Numbered from the stretch's first letter, positions 1 through 9,447 are shown. The stretch: 64,000 nucleotides of DNA from Flavobacterium haoranii (GCA_003246205.1 QKBC01000015.1:45656-109655), one strand, 5' to 3'. Numbers and translations are program-made. The notes: generated by a model from the letters alone, not told the origin.

Positions 1-71
1 ATTCCTAAGAATGTAGCGAATACCATGTTATCAATAAAAATTGATTTTAAAAATAATTGTAACAATTCCAT
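1..71 (-). CDS. nqrE: Na+-translocating NADH:quinone oxidoreductase subunit E (5' end only)
   Basis: The first 23 codons of a gene running off the left edge. The peptide begins MELLQLFLKSIFIDNMVFAT, which matches the conserved N-terminus of NqrE, an integral membrane subunit of the Na+-NQR complex. The start is an ATG lying 3 bases after the nqrD stop codon, so it is translated from the same operon. The rest of the gene, and nqrF, should lie outside the window. The identification rests on a short peptide plus operon position, which together are convincing. Confidence 0.88.
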   Translation of the reverse strand, partial: MELLQLFLKSIFIDNMVFATFLG

Positions 72-74
72 TTC

Positions 75-752
75 TTAGTGTGTTTCTTCGATTAAACTTT
101 TATTTCTTGAACGCTGGAAACCAATGATTAATCCTAAGGTTATCAAAGCCATCGGAGCCAACAACATAAAACCGTTGTTGTGGTATCCTAATGCATATAA
201 ACCTGTTTTATCTACCGGGTTTCCTAACACTTCAAATCCGAATAATTTTCCTGAACCTAACAATTCACGGAAGAAACCAACGATCACTAAGATGATCCCG
301 TATCCTAAACCGTTACCGATTCCGTCTAAGAAAGATTTCCAAGGCCCGTTACCCAAAGCAAAAGCTTCAAAACGTCCCATGATAATACAGTTTGTAATGA
401 TAAGTCCTACGAAAACGGATAATTTCTTAGCCAAATCCGGAACATACGCTTTTAGAGTTAAGTCAACAATGATTACTAAAGTTGCAGCTACTACTAATTG
501 TGTAATAATACGAATAGAGTTCGGAATAATATTACGCATTAATGAAATCACAACATTCCCCATAGCCGTAACGAATGTTACCGACAATGCCATAATAATT
601 GCAGCTTTTAGTTCTGCCGTAATTGCTAATGCAGAACATATACCCAACACCTGAACTGTAATAGGGTTGTTATCTGCTAACGGATCTTTAACAAGTCCAA
701 GATTCTTTTTGGAGAACAATGGCTCTTTTTCTTTTGTTTTATTATCTGCCAT
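75..752 (-). CDS. nqrD: Na+-translocating NADH:quinone oxidoreductase subunit D
   Basis: NqrD is a membrane subunit of the sodium-pumping NADH:ubiquinone oxidoreductase; with NqrE it forms the symmetric core that carries a 2Fe-2S centre. The 225-residue protein has a short charged N-terminus (to about residue 20) followed by about six hydrophobic segments. It shows the conserved stretches [11 protein letters not shown] and [16 protein letters not shown] (near residues 35 and 117), the Cys-containing half-helices typical of NqrD/RnfE proteins. It is slightly longer than typical proteobacterial NqrD because of the N-terminal extension. It is fourth in the operon order A-B-C-D-E, 5 bases after nqrC and 3 bases before nqrE. 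Confidence 0.95.
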   Translation of the reverse strand: MADNKTKEKEPLFSKKNLGLVKDPLADNNPITVQVLGICSALAITAELKAAIIMALSVTFVTAMGNVVISLMRNIIPNSIRIITQLVVAATLVIIVDLTLKAYVPDLAKKLSVFVGLIITNCIIMGRFEAFALGNGPWKSFLDGIGNGLGYGIILVIVGFFRELLGSGKLFGFEVLGNPVDKTGLYALGYHNNGFMLLAPMALITLGLIIGFQRSRNKSLIEETH

Positions 753-757
753 AGTTT

Positions 758-1483
758 TTATTTTTTTAGAGTTTCAAAATAAGGCAAGTATAAACTGATA
801 TCTTTTTTCAACATAGCGCTTACACCATTACTTGTAATAGTAGCACCTGAAATAGCATCAACCTCATTGTCTGTTTTGTCTAGGTTATTAGGATCTGCAT
901 TTGACTTAGAGGTTGTTACTGATTTGTAATTTCCGTCTTTGTCATAGATCATCTCTCCTTTGAAATCGTCTTTGAAGAAACTCTCAGTGATATTAGCTCC
1001 TAATCCCGGAGTTTCTCCTTTGTGATCAAAGAACACACCATAGATGCTTTTTAGATCATCATTTAAGGCTACATAACCCCAGATAGCATCCCACAAACCA
1101 TTACCTCTTACCGGGAAAATATAGATTGTTTTTCCGTCTTTCTCTCCGATAAACAAAGGTAATCTTTGTACTTTTCCTGTTTTAGCAGCATCTTGTTCTT
1201 TTTTTACATCGATCAAATAGGCTTCTGAATTTTCAGTAGCTGTAGTTCCTTCAACTACATATTGTTTTTTGATGTATTGATTGAACATTTCTGTTGCATT
1301 AGTTCTGGTTGCTTCCACTCCCATTGAACTTAATATATCGATTTGCGTTTTAACCTTATCATTGTTGTCACGCATTTCTTTCGTTGCATTTGCAAAGAAT
1401 GCCAACAACGAACCTACTACTACTACTAATATTACAGCGAATACAATAGTATATACGTTTGAATCTGTACGTTTTGTTGACAT
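758..1483 (-). CDS. nqrC: Na+-translocating NADH:quinone oxidoreductase subunit C
   Basis: NqrC carries a covalently bound FMN and passes electrons between the Fe-S core and NqrB. The 241-residue protein has one N-terminal membrane helix (about residues 11-31) and a periplasmic FMN-binding domain. The flavinylation motif SGATIT is at about residues 212-217, and by family knowledge the first Thr (about 215) is joined to FMN by the ApbE transferase. Upstream, [10 protein letters not shown] (about 156-165) is the other conserved FMN-domain signature. The gene starts 3 bases after the nqrB stop codon, so translation is probably coupled. Confidence 0.96.
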   Translation of the reverse strand: MSTKRTDSNVYTIVFAVILVVVVGSLLAFFANATKEMRDNNDKVKTQIDILSSMGVEATRTNATEMFNQYIKKQYVVEGTTATENSEAYLIDVKKEQDAAKTGKVQRLPLFIGEKDGKTIYIFPVRGNGLWDAIWGYVALNDDLKSIYGVFFDHKGETPGLGANITESFFKDDFKGEMIYDKDGNYKSVTTSKSNADPNNLDKTDNEVDAISGATITSNGVSAMLKKDISLYLPYFETLKK

Positions 1484-1486
1484 AAA

Positions 1487-2683
1487 TTAAGCAGTTTTAA
1501 GTTTTAAACGTTTCATTCTTCTCTTCACATTAGCCTGAACTACATAGTGATCGATTGTCGGTGCAAATACGTTCATCAATAAGATCGCCATCATCACACC
1601 TTCGGGATAGGCCGGATTGAATACACGGATCAAAATACTGAATAACCCGATTAGGAAACCGTAAATGATTTTACCGGTATTGGTTTGCGAAGCCGTTACC
1701 GGATCAGTTGCCATAAATACAATACCAAAAGCGATACCTCCGATCAATAAGTGCTGCCAGAATGGGAAATGCATTAAACTATAGAATTTACTGCTTTCAG
1801 TGATAACACCGGCATCAACAATTCCGTTAAAAATTAATCCCATTACCAGCGCTCCGATCACTGCTGAAATCATAATACGAGCACTTCCGATTCCTGCGAA
1901 CAACAACCAAGCCGCACCTAATAGAATTAAGAAGGTAGAAGTTTCTCCTACAGAACCCGGAATGAATCCCATAAACATATCGTATGCTGAATAACCCACG
2001 TGTTTATTTGCTGCCAAAGTACCTAAAACAGTTTCTCCGGAAATAGCATCTACACCGTTAGCTTTTTTAATACCGTCAATTGCTCCGTGAACCCAAATTT
2101 TATCACCAGACATAAAAGCTGCCCAGTTGAAGAATAAGAATGCACGAATCGTTAAAGCCGGATTTAAAACATTCATACCGGTTCCTCCGAATAATTCTTT
2201 ACCGATGATTACTCCGAATGCTACAGCAACCGCTAGCATCCATAAAGGTAAATCTATAGGAACAACTAAAGGTACTAGCATACCTGTTACCAAGTATCCT
2301 TCCTCTACTTCATGTTTTTTTACGGTAGCGAAAATAAATTCAATTCCTAAACCAACTCCGTAAGACACAATCAATAATGGAAGTATTTTTTCTAAACCGA
2401 CAACGAAGTTATCCCAGCTTAAGAAAGCCAGATTTTCGAACCCGTTAATTTGTCCGTTGTATTGATAACCGGCATTAAACATACCAAAAATCAATACCGG
2501 AACCATTGCCATAATAACCGTGTTCATTACACGTTTTAAATCGGCAGCATCCCTAACATGCGCACCTGAATGCGTTGTATTGTTAGGCATATAAAGAAAA
2601 GTATGCAAAGCATTGAACGTTTGTTCCATCTTTGTACCTTGATACTTCAGCTTTAAATTATGTAAATTTTGTTTTAAACTCAT
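1487..2683 (-). CDS. nqrB: Na+-translocating NADH:quinone oxidoreductase subunit B
   Basis: NqrB is the large membrane subunit of Na+-NQR; it binds riboflavin and covalent FMN and is implicated in Na+ and quinone handling. The 398-residue protein has about ten hydrophobic helices. The conserved motif GTGMNVLNPALTIRAF sits near residues 167-182. The expected FMN attachment motif S-G-A-T appears as SGET at about residues 215-218; the acceptor Thr is kept but Ala is replaced by Glu. The N-terminal 60 residues are cytoplasmic, as in the family. It lies 28 bases after nqrA and 3 bases before nqrC. Confidence 0.96.
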   Translation of the reverse strand: MSLKQNLHNLKLKYQGTKMEQTFNALHTFLYMPNNTTHSGAHVRDAADLKRVMNTVIMAMVPVLIFGMFNAGYQYNGQINGFENLAFLSWDNFVVGLEKILPLLIVSYGVGLGIEFIFATVKKHEVEEGYLVTGMLVPLVVPIDLPLWMLAVAVAFGVIIGKELFGGTGMNVLNPALTIRAFLFFNWAAFMSGDKIWVHGAIDGIKKANGVDAISGETVLGTLAANKHVGYSAYDMFMGFIPGSVGETSTFLILLGAAWLLFAGIGSARIMISAVIGALVMGLIFNGIVDAGVITESSKFYSLMHFPFWQHLLIGGIAFGIVFMATDPVTASQTNTGKIIYGFLIGLFSILIRVFNPAYPEGVMMAILLMNVFAPTIDHYVVQANVKRRMKRLKLKTA

Positions 2684-2711
2684 GTTTTGTGATTTTAAAT
2701 TCCTTTAGAAA

Positions 2712-4058
2712 TTATCCTACTTCCTTAATCATTAGGTCTAATCCTTGTCTCACTATTCGTTGATGATCTTGTTTAGATACATCTACAAACTCTGTTAAGG
2801 CGAAATCTTCAGGAGCTACTTCGTAGATTCCTAAAGCTTCCATTTGATCAATATCTTTAACCAAAATTGCTTTTAACAATTGCATCGGATAGATATCTAA
2901 AGGACAAACTTTTTCGTACTCTCCTGTTAACACAAAACCTCTGTGCTCACCATTAGTATTGGTGTTCAAATTATATTTCTTACCAGGCGTTAAGAATGAG
3001 AACATACCGGCACGGTACACACTGAATTTATTAGGTCTCGGCAAATTCCAACCAAAGAAATCGTAATCATCTCCCTCCGGAATAGCTGTAATCTGACTAT
3101 GATAGAAACCTAAGAAGTCTTCTTTTGACTTTTTATCTCCGGTTAATACATCGCCGCTAATTACACGGTAATTCCCTTCTTTTAAATTTCCGGCAACTAC
3201 ATCGGCTATCTGAGCTCCTATAATTGCTTTTACATAAGAAGGATTTTCAAAACCGGCACCTGTTAAAGCAACTGTTCTTTCAAAATTTGCTTTTCCGGTC
3301 ATAAACAATTCACCGATAATGGCTACATCTTCAATTTGAATTACCCAAACACGCTCTCCTTTATTAATAGGATCAATAGCAGCTATTTGAGTAGAAACCA
3401 AACCTACCGGATGTTTACCGGAACCTTTATGAACTTCTAAACCTTCTACTGTAGGAATAAAATCGGCATTAGGTGCTACTGTTAAATGAACTTTTCCTGA
3501 TGTTAGTTTAGTCAAAGCAGCAAAACCGGCAGCCAGCATCTCTTTTTTGTCAGCAAGCATAAAATTCAAATCTCCTGCTAAAGGAGCTGAATTTAGTCCA
3601 GAAACAAAAATAGCTTTTGGTGTCTCAGCCGAATTAGCAATTACGTCATACGGACGTTGCTTAATAAATGGCCAGCAACCAGAAGCTAACAACATTTCTT
3701 TTACTTGTTTTTCGTCTAAATCTTTAGGATTTTTCTTGCTATGCTCAACAAAAGTATCCTGAGATTCGGCAGCAATTTTAATAGCTAAAATTACTCTTTT
3801 TTCGCCTCGAACAATCTCCTGAATAGTTCCGCTAACCGGTGATACAAATTTTACAGCTTCGTCACTTTTTGAATAAAAAATAACTTCACCTGCTTTCACC
3901 TTAGCTCCTTCTTTTACCACCATTTTAGGCGTTACACCATGGAAATCAGAAGGTTTGATAGCATAGACTTTCGAGCGGGTACTTGCTGTAACGTTTTTTT
4001 CAGCTTCACCCTTCAACTTAAGGTCTAAACCTTTTTTAATTCGAATGTCTTTTGACAT
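2712..4058 (-). CDS. nqrA: Na+-translocating NADH:quinone oxidoreductase subunit A
   Basis: NqrA is the peripheral cytoplasmic subunit of Na+-NQR. The 448-residue length equals the family norm. It opens with the typical KGLDLKLKGEA segment (residues 9-19), contains a barrel-sandwich stretch around VSPVSGTIQEIVRG (about 73-86), and has the conserved SGLNSAPLAGDLN region near 154-166. It has no membrane segment. It is the first gene of the nqr operon, and a TAnnTTTG promoter element lies 44 bases upstream of the start. Confidence 0.96.
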   Translation of the reverse strand: MSKDIRIKKGLDLKLKGEAEKNVTASTRSKVYAIKPSDFHGVTPKMVVKEGAKVKAGEVIFYSKSDEAVKFVSPVSGTIQEIVRGEKRVILAIKIAAESQDTFVEHSKKNPKDLDEKQVKEMLLASGCWPFIKQRPYDVIANSAETPKAIFVSGLNSAPLAGDLNFMLADKKEMLAAGFAALTKLTSGKVHLTVAPNADFIPTVEGLEVHKGSGKHPVGLVSTQIAAIDPINKGERVWVIQIEDVAIIGELFMTGKANFERTVALTGAGFENPSYVKAIIGAQIADVVAGNLKEGNYRVISGDVLTGDKKSKEDFLGFYHSQITAIPEGDDYDFFGWNLPRPNKFSVYRAGMFSFLTPGKKYNLNTNTNGEHRGFVLTGEYEKVCPLDIYPMQLLKAILVKDIDQMEALGIYEVAPEDFALTEFVDVSKQDHQRIVRQGLDLMIKEVG

Positions 4059-4101
4059 GTTTATTGAAGATATGGTTAGTACTATATTTTTATAAAACAG
4101 G

Positions 4102-4133
4102 CAAATTTAATTAATTACCCTTCTCGCTACCAA
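4102..4133 (-). promoter_or_regulatory. Probable promoter of the nqr operon
   Basis: Read on the minus strand, TAAATTTG (4109-4102) matches the Bacteroidota -7 consensus TAnnTTTG. A TTG lies at 4133-4131, 21 bases upstream, slightly longer than the usual 17-19. It is the best match in the 197-base divergent gap between nqrA and the plug gene. No equally good element was found for the plus-strand gene. Confidence 0.45.
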
Positions 4134-4255
4134 AAATTAGATAAGGCTTTTTATTTATTTATACTGATTCTAAATTAGCTATTGGAAATATTGCGGTATT
4201 TAATTTGTAATACTAAAAATAGTTTGATTATTTTTACAACAAAACAGCAAAAAAC

Positions 4256-5512
4256 ATGTTCTCAAAAAATATATTTTTAGTATTATTTTATTCGTTATCC
4301 GGTATTATTTTTGCACAGAAGGAAACCGAAAAAGCACCTCCATTTAATATCAAAACCGTTTGTTTTGTAAAGAGCAATACTATTAGTGTTCCTTTTTTTA
4401 AATTAGGAGAAAGCTTTGAATTACAGTTTGACGATCTATTTGCTAACGAAGCTGATTACTACTACACTATTACACAATATAATTATGACTGGACACCTAG
4501 TAATTTAGTCAAATCTGAATACCTGCAAGGACTGGACAATCAAAGAATTATGACTTACCAGAATTCATATAACACATTACAACCTTATTCACATTACACT
4601 CAAGTTTTTCCTAATCGTTATAACCAAATTACCAAAACCGGAAATTATATCATTAAAATATTCAATGACGAACAAGAATTGGTATTTTCAAGAAAATTTG
4701 TTGTTTATGAGGACAAAACCAGTGTAATCGGAGCTGTAAGACGTGCCCGTGATTTTGAAGGCATGAATACGAAACAAAATATAGAAATCACCATCGACTA
4801 TGGTGAACAAATTTTGCAAAACCCGATTCAAAATGTCAGAATCTGTATTTTTCAAAATGCAAATTGGAATACTCTCATCTCAAACATAAAACCTCAATAT
4901 ACTTTGGGCACGCAACTCATTTACAAATACAATAAAGAAACTCAATTTTGGGGTGGAAATGAATTTTACACTTTAGACACCTCTAATATCAGAATAACTA
5001 ATAATAGTGTTGCCAGAGTGACTTCAGGAGACAACATTTACAATTCTATATTATACACCAGCACTCCAAGAAGAAATAATGTTTACACCTATTTTCCTGA
5101 TTTTGATGGAAATTTTTATATCAAAAATGCCTCTGCCGTTGATAGCGATGTCATTGAAGCTGATTATTCTTGGGTTTATTTTTCACTCGATCAACCGGAG
5201 CTCTTCTCTAATGAAGCTATTTACATAAACGGCATGTTCAACAACTATGAACTGTCCGATGAGAACAAAATGGATTTCAATTCCAAAACTAATCGTTACG
5301 AAAAAGCACTTTACTTAAAACAAGGCTATACTAATTATCAGTATGTAGTGGCTAATACTGCAAAAAAAATAAATTTTACGGATGCTATTGACGGTAATTT
5401 TTACTTGACCGAAAACAGTTATACTATTTTAGTTTATTACCGAAACAATACAGACCGATACGATCGCGTAATTGGCATCGCTACTATTAACAGTGAAGAT
5501 ATCCGCAATTAA
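4256..5512 (+). CDS. Type IX secretion system plug protein (DUF5103 family)
   Basis: A 418-residue exported protein with a signal peptide (residues 1 to about 20, ending in IIFAQ) and an all-beta, aromatic-rich body. The pattern ITQYNYDWTPSNLVKSEYL (about 76-94) and the C-terminal segments around YINGMFNNYELSDENKM and ALYLKQGYTNYQYVV are characteristic of DUF5103. By family knowledge, the Flavobacterium johnsoniae member is the Plug protein that closes the SprA (Sov) translocon of the T9SS from the periplasmic side. The gene is followed after 2 bases by the DUF3667 gene. Assignment to the family is confident; the plug role is carried over from the characterised homologue. Confidence 0.85.
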   Translation: MFSKNIFLVLFYSLSGIIFAQKETEKAPPFNIKTVCFVKSNTISVPFFKLGESFELQFDDLFANEADYYYTITQYNYDWTPSNLVKSEYLQGLDNQRIMTYQNSYNTLQPYSHYTQVFPNRYNQITKTGNYIIKIFNDEQELVFSRKFVVYEDKTSVIGAVRRARDFEGMNTKQNIEITIDYGEQILQNPIQNVRICIFQNANWNTLISNIKPQYTLGTQLIYKYNKETQFWGGNEFYTLDTSNIRITNNSVARVTSGDNIYNSILYTSTPRRNNVYTYFPDFDGNFYIKNASAVDSDVIEADYSWVYFSLDQPELFSNEAIYINGMFNNYELSDENKMDFNSKTNRYEKALYLKQGYTNYQYVVANTAKKINFTDAIDGNFYLTENSYTILVYYRNNTDRYDRVIGIATINSEDIRN

Positions 5513-5514
5513 AT

Positions 5515-6543
5515 ATGGGGAGAAAAGACGCAAAATACAGAAGCAATAAGTGCTTGAACTGTAACACGCCTTTAGACATAAGTGAACGTTATTGCCATTA
5601 TTGCGGCCAGTTAAACTCAACGAAAAAAGTTACCATCTCTGATTTTATTGAAGAGTTTTTCTCCAATTTTTACGCATACGACTCAAAACTCAGAAATTCT
5701 ATTATTTCTATTTTTTCAAAACCGGGAGTTTTAGCCAAAAGATACAATGCAGGACAAAGAGCAACTTACGCTAATCCGTTCCGATTGTTTTTAAGTGTTT
5801 CTATTTTGCTTTTTTTTACATTTTCACTAACAGAAGATGTTAATGTAAATTCTAATAAAGAAGAACAATTATTGCTCGAAGGAGCAGCCAATGACAGTAT
5901 AAATTTGTCCAATGCTGTTTCTGAAAAACTTTACACAGATTCCATTTACAATTATGAGGATTTAAACAAAAACTTTCCCAAAAATGATTTTAAACGGATA
6001 AAATATACCATTACATCTTTTCGTAATTATCATATCAAATATCCGAGTAAAGATGCAGCACAAACATTAAAAGAATTAGGATTTAAAAACACTACTCTGA
6101 ATCGTTTTTTAGCCAATAAAGCCAAAACTTTTAAAACCAACAATATTGAAGAGGAAATTATAGACTATTTCTACCAAAAACTCCCTTTTCTTATTTTTCT
6201 ATCCGTTCCGTTTATAACGGTAATCTTTTGGGTTGTTTTCTACCAAAAAAATATCAATTATACAGAGCATTTAATTTTCGTATATACATTTTACACCTTT
6301 ATCTTTATTTGTTTCATTCTTTTCAATGTAATCGATGTATTTAGCCAATCTATTGAAAATTTCATAGCATTTACCTGCTTCCTTTTAATATTCCCTTACT
6401 ATCTATATCGCTCTTTAAGAAATTTTTATCAATTAAGTCGTTGGAAAACAATTTTAAAATTAGTACTTTTACATCCATTATTTATGATTACATTTTTATT
6501 TGTAACATTTATTGCATTTATCTTTGGAATAATAATAAAGTAG
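5515..6543 (+). CDS. DUF3667 family zinc-ribbon membrane protein
   Basis: The function is unknown. The 342-residue protein starts with a zinc ribbon (Cys13, Cys16, Cys27 and Cys30 in CLNCNTP and CHYCGQ), then the DUF3667 signature around FSKPGVLAKRYNAGQRATYANPF (about 64-86), a first membrane helix near 90-105, a polar middle domain, and about four C-terminal membrane helices (about 225-342). It starts 2 bases after the plug gene stop, and its stop codon TAG directly touches the ATG of apaG. The three genes are therefore probably co-transcribed and translationally coupled. Confidence 0.8.
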   Translation: MGRKDAKYRSNKCLNCNTPLDISERYCHYCGQLNSTKKVTISDFIEEFFSNFYAYDSKLRNSIISIFSKPGVLAKRYNAGQRATYANPFRLFLSVSILLFFTFSLTEDVNVNSNKEEQLLLEGAANDSINLSNAVSEKLYTDSIYNYEDLNKNFPKNDFKRIKYTITSFRNYHIKYPSKDAAQTLKELGFKNTTLNRFLANKAKTFKTNNIEEEIIDYFYQKLPFLIFLSVPFITVIFWVVFYQKNINYTEHLIFVYTFYTFIFICFILFNVIDVFSQSIENFIAFTCFLLIFPYYLYRSLRNFYQLSRWKTILKLVLLHPLFMITFLFVTFIAFIFGIIIK

Positions 6544-6930
6544 ATGGTAACCCAAATTACAAAAGGCATAAAAATTTCTGTATTGACTAGTTTTGAAGGT
6601 ACTTATTTCAAAAACTACAGAATTCACTTTGCCTTCAGTTACCAAATCACTATTGAAAACCAAAGTAAAGACTCTGTTCAATTAAACTCAAGACACTGGG
6701 AAATCTTAGACGCTTTAAACAACAAAGAATTAGTGGATGGCGAAGGTGTTGTAGGCAAAAAACCTGTTTTAAAACCAGGCGAAAAACACACCTACACTTC
6801 AGGTTGTTTGCTTTCTTCTCCGATCGGAGCGATGAAAGGCTATTTCAACATGATCAATTTTACGACTACTAAAAGTTTTAAAGTATTCATTCCTACTTTC
6901 AAATTCAGCGCTCCTTTTGCCTTGAATTAA
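6544..6930 (+). CDS. apaG: ApaG domain protein
   Basis: A 128-residue soluble protein with the ApaG immunoglobulin-like fold. Recognisable stretches are VTQITKGIKISVLTSFEG, FAFSYQITIENQS, LNSRHWEILDALN, VDGEGVVGKKPVLKPGEKH and SSPIGAMKGYF. The length is as usual for stand-alone ApaG. In enterobacteria ApaG has been tied to Co2+/Mg2+ homeostasis, but its molecular role is not settled. The start codon directly abuts the DUF3667 stop codon. Confidence 0.92.
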   Translation: MVTQITKGIKISVLTSFEGTYFKNYRIHFAFSYQITIENQSKDSVQLNSRHWEILDALNNKELVDGEGVVGKKPVLKPGEKHTYTSGCLLSSPIGAMKGYFNMINFTTTKSFKVFIPTFKFSAPFALN

Positions 6931-6988
6931 TTTTTCATTAACATATTTGTCTACTACTTTTATTACTGAAAAATGTTTATTTTTTTAG

Positions 6989-6996
6989 TAAATTTG
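6989..6996 (+). promoter_or_regulatory. -7 promoter element upstream of pruA
   Basis: TAAATTTG matches the Bacteroidota -7 consensus TAnnTTTG exactly and lies 37 bases before the pruA start. A clear TTG at the -33 position is missing (CTG at 6966-6968, 20 bases upstream). Confidence 0.5.
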
Positions 6997-7033
6997 CGTA
7001 CCAAAAATTTAATAATTCCTAAATAACAATATC

Positions 7034-8659
7034 ATGTCAAAAGGATTTTTCAACGTTCCAAAGGCAGTAAACGAACCTGTAAAATCGTATGCGCCAGGAA
7101 CCCCCGAAAGAGAGCAGGTTTTAGCTGCTTATAAAAAAATGTGGAATGAAACTGTAGATGTTCCATTATATATTGGTAAAGAAGAAATCAGAACCGGAAA
7201 CACCAGAAACTTAACAGCTCCACACGACCACCAACATGTTGTGGGAACTTATCATTTAGCAGAAAAAGAGCATGTAGAAAAAGCTATTGCTACTGCTTTA
7301 GAAGCTCGCAAAAAATGGGCTAACACTGCTTGGGAATCCAGAGCTGCTATTTTCTTAAAAGCTGCCGAATTAATTGCCGGTCCTTACCGCGCTAAGATTA
7401 ATGCAGCAACTATGATTGCGCAATCTAAAACAATTCACCAAGCAGAAATTGATGCTGCTTGCGAATTGACCGATTTCTTGCGTTTCAATGTGGAATACAT
7501 GACACAAATCTATAACGAACAACCTATCTCTGATTCTTCTGTTTGGAATCGTGTAGAACACCGCCCGTTAGAAGGGTTTGTTTATGCTATTACTCCGTTC
7601 AATTTTACCGCTATTGCGGCTAACTTGCCTTCAAGTGCTGCTATGATGGGTAATGTTGTTGTTTGGAAACCAAGTGACAGCCAAATCTTCTCTGCAAAAA
7701 TCATTATAGACATTTTTAAAGAAGCCGGTGTTCCAGACGGTGTAATCAACGTTGTTTACGGAGATCCGGTAATGGTTACCGATACACTATTAGCAAGTCC
7801 GGATTTTGCCGGTATCCACTTCACAGGGTCAACGCATGTATTTAAAGACTTATGGGCTAAAGTGGGTGCGAACATTCACAACTACAAAACCTATCCGAGA
7901 ATTGTGGGTGAAACCGGTGGTAAAGATTTCATCTTAGCTCACCCGTCTGCTAACGTTAAACAAGTAGTAACCGGAATTGTTCGTGGTGCTTTTGAGTTCC
8001 AGGGACAAAAATGTAGTGCTGCTTCAAGAGTTTACATTCCGCAAAGTTTATGGCCAGCTGTAAAAGAGCAATTAACAAATGATGTTCAATCCATTAAAAT
8101 GGGTTCACCGGAAGATTTATCTAACTTCTTTACAGCAGTAATTCACGAAGGTTCATTCAATAAATTAGTTTCTTATATTGAACAAGCAAAACAAGATAGC
8201 GATGCCGAAATTATTTTAGGAGGCGGTTATGACAAATCAAAAGGATGGTTTGTAGAGCCAACTGTTATCTTAACAACGAATCCAAAATATAAAACTATGG
8301 AAACCGAACTTTTCGGACCTGTAGTTACAATTTACATATACGAAGACGAAAAATGGACTGAAACTTTAGAATTGGTTGACGCCACTTCTGAATATGCTTT
8401 AACCGGTGCTATTTTCAGTCAGGATCGTTATGCTATTGAAGAAGCTACCACTGCTTTACAAAATGCTGCCGGAAACTTCTACATTAACGACAAACCGACA
8501 GGTGCTGTTGTAGGTAACCAACCGTTTGGCGGTGCCAGAGCATCAGGAACTAATGACAAAGCAGGCTCAATTTTGAACTTACTACGTTGGGTTTCACCAA
8601 GAACAATAAAAGAAACATTTATCGTTCCGGAAGATTACAGATATCCATTCTTAGGATAA
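7034..8659 (+). CDS. pruA: L-glutamate gamma-semialdehyde dehydrogenase (delta-1-pyrroline-5-carboxylate dehydrogenase)
   Basis: Oxidises glutamate semialdehyde to glutamate with NAD+, the second step of proline breakdown. The 541-residue length fits the single-domain group. The aldehyde dehydrogenase core is complete: Rossmann motif FTGS at 263-266, catalytic Glu293 in ETGGKD and nucleophile Cys327 in GQKCSAASR. The C-terminus GYDKSKGWFVEPTV to FGGARASGTNDKAGS is typical of PruA. No proline dehydrogenase gene lies in the window, so PutA activity must come from a separate gene. It is transcribed alone, with a promoter element before and a terminator after it. Confidence 0.95.
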   Translation: MSKGFFNVPKAVNEPVKSYAPGTPEREQVLAAYKKMWNETVDVPLYIGKEEIRTGNTRNLTAPHDHQHVVGTYHLAEKEHVEKAIATALEARKKWANTAWESRAAIFLKAAELIAGPYRAKINAATMIAQSKTIHQAEIDAACELTDFLRFNVEYMTQIYNEQPISDSSVWNRVEHRPLEGFVYAITPFNFTAIAANLPSSAAMMGNVVVWKPSDSQIFSAKIIIDIFKEAGVPDGVINVVYGDPVMVTDTLLASPDFAGIHFTGSTHVFKDLWAKVGANIHNYKTYPRIVGETGGKDFILAHPSANVKQVVTGIVRGAFEFQGQKCSAASRVYIPQSLWPAVKEQLTNDVQSIKMGSPEDLSNFFTAVIHEGSFNKLVSYIEQAKQDSDAEIILGGGYDKSKGWFVEPTVILTTNPKYKTMETELFGPVVTIYIYEDEKWTETLELVDATSEYALTGAIFSQDRYAIEEATTALQNAAGNFYINDKPTGAVVGNQPFGGARASGTNDKAGSILNLLRWVSPRTIKETFIVPEDYRYPFLG

Positions 8660-8668
8660 TATCATAAA

Positions 8669-8697
8669 AAAAGCCTCGTATAAACGGGGCTTTTTAT
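8669..8697 (+). terminator. Rho-independent terminator after pruA
   Basis: AAGCCTCG and CGGGGCTT form a stem (one G-T pair) around a TATAAA loop, followed by a T-rich run. Because A-runs flank the other side it could also serve the converging rsmG. Confidence 0.8.
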
Positions 8698-8701
8698 TTT
8701 T

Positions 8702-9337
8702 TTAATTTTTCTTATTATACTTCATAGGCAAATAAACTACCTTTTTGGTTTCGAAAAATTCGTCATCAAAAATATCTGCCAGATCAAAAAGCTGTACATT
8801 TTGATATACTGCTAATTCTTCGGTTAAATCGCCGCCTTTTAGATATAAAATTCCGTTTTTCATTTCATGGATCGAATCTTTAGCAATTTTTCCTTTCACC
8901 CATTTCACAAAATCAGGCATATTAGTCACAGCACGACTCACAACAAAATCAAACTCTTCTTTAACCAGTTCCGCGCGCTTTTGTTCTGCTTTTACATTTT
9001 TCAATCCTAAAGCATTCGCTACTTCAGTTACTACTTTTATCTTTTTAGCAATGACATCAATCAAATAAAAATTAACATTCGGAAACAAAATAGCCAACGG
9101 AATTCCCGGAAAACCGCCACCAGTTCCTACATCCATAATCTTTGCTCCGTCTTTGAATGAAATTACTTTAGCTATCCCTAAAGAATGCAATACATGACGC
9201 GTGTATAACTCATCAATATCTTTACGCGAAATCACGTTAATTTTAGCATTCCATTCGTTATACAAATCCTGTAACATTTTAAACTGTTCTATCTGTTTTT
9301 GAGACAAATCAGGAAAGTATTGCAAAATTTTATCCAT
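8702..9337 (-). CDS. rsmG: 16S rRNA (guanine(527)-N7)-methyltransferase
   Basis: RsmG (GidB) methylates G527 in the 530 loop of 16S rRNA using S-adenosylmethionine. The 211-residue protein has the family N-terminus (LYNEWNAKINVISRKD, near 27-42) and SAM-binding motif I DVGTGGGFPGIPLAILFP (about 70-87), followed by VSRAV near residue 133. The length is normal. It is transcribed alone, converging on pruA. A TATTTTTG element on the minus strand at 9360-9353 is a plausible promoter with a very short leader. Confidence 0.95.
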   Translation of the reverse strand: MDKILQYFPDLSQKQIEQFKMLQDLYNEWNAKINVISRKDIDELYTRHVLHSLGIAKVISFKDGAKIMDVGTGGGFPGIPLAILFPNVNFYLIDVIAKKIKVVTEVANALGLKNVKAEQKRAELVKEEFDFVVSRAVTNMPDFVKWVKGKIAKDSIHEMKNGILYLKGGDLTEELAVYQNVQLFDLADIFDDEFFETKKVVYLPMKYNKKN

Positions 9338-9415
9338 CTCTTAAATTTTCAACAAAAATACATCTTTTCGTTAAGAAATATTTTTTTTAAGTCGCATTTC
9401 GAAAAAGAATATTAG

Positions 9416-9423
9416 TACCTTTG
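9416..9423 (+). promoter_or_regulatory. -7 promoter element upstream of the desaturase gene
   Basis: TACCTTTG is a perfect TAnnTTTG match 24 bases before the desaturase start. The region 17-19 bases upstream has TTTC rather than TTG, so only the -7 half is strong. Confidence 0.55.
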
Positions 9424-9447
9424 AAACCGTCAATGAATTAATGAATT

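Noticed and set aside
124..654. 176-residue open frame on the plus strand inside nqrD
   Set aside because: Antisense shadow of a clear nqrD gene; composition and lack of motifs show it is not a gene.
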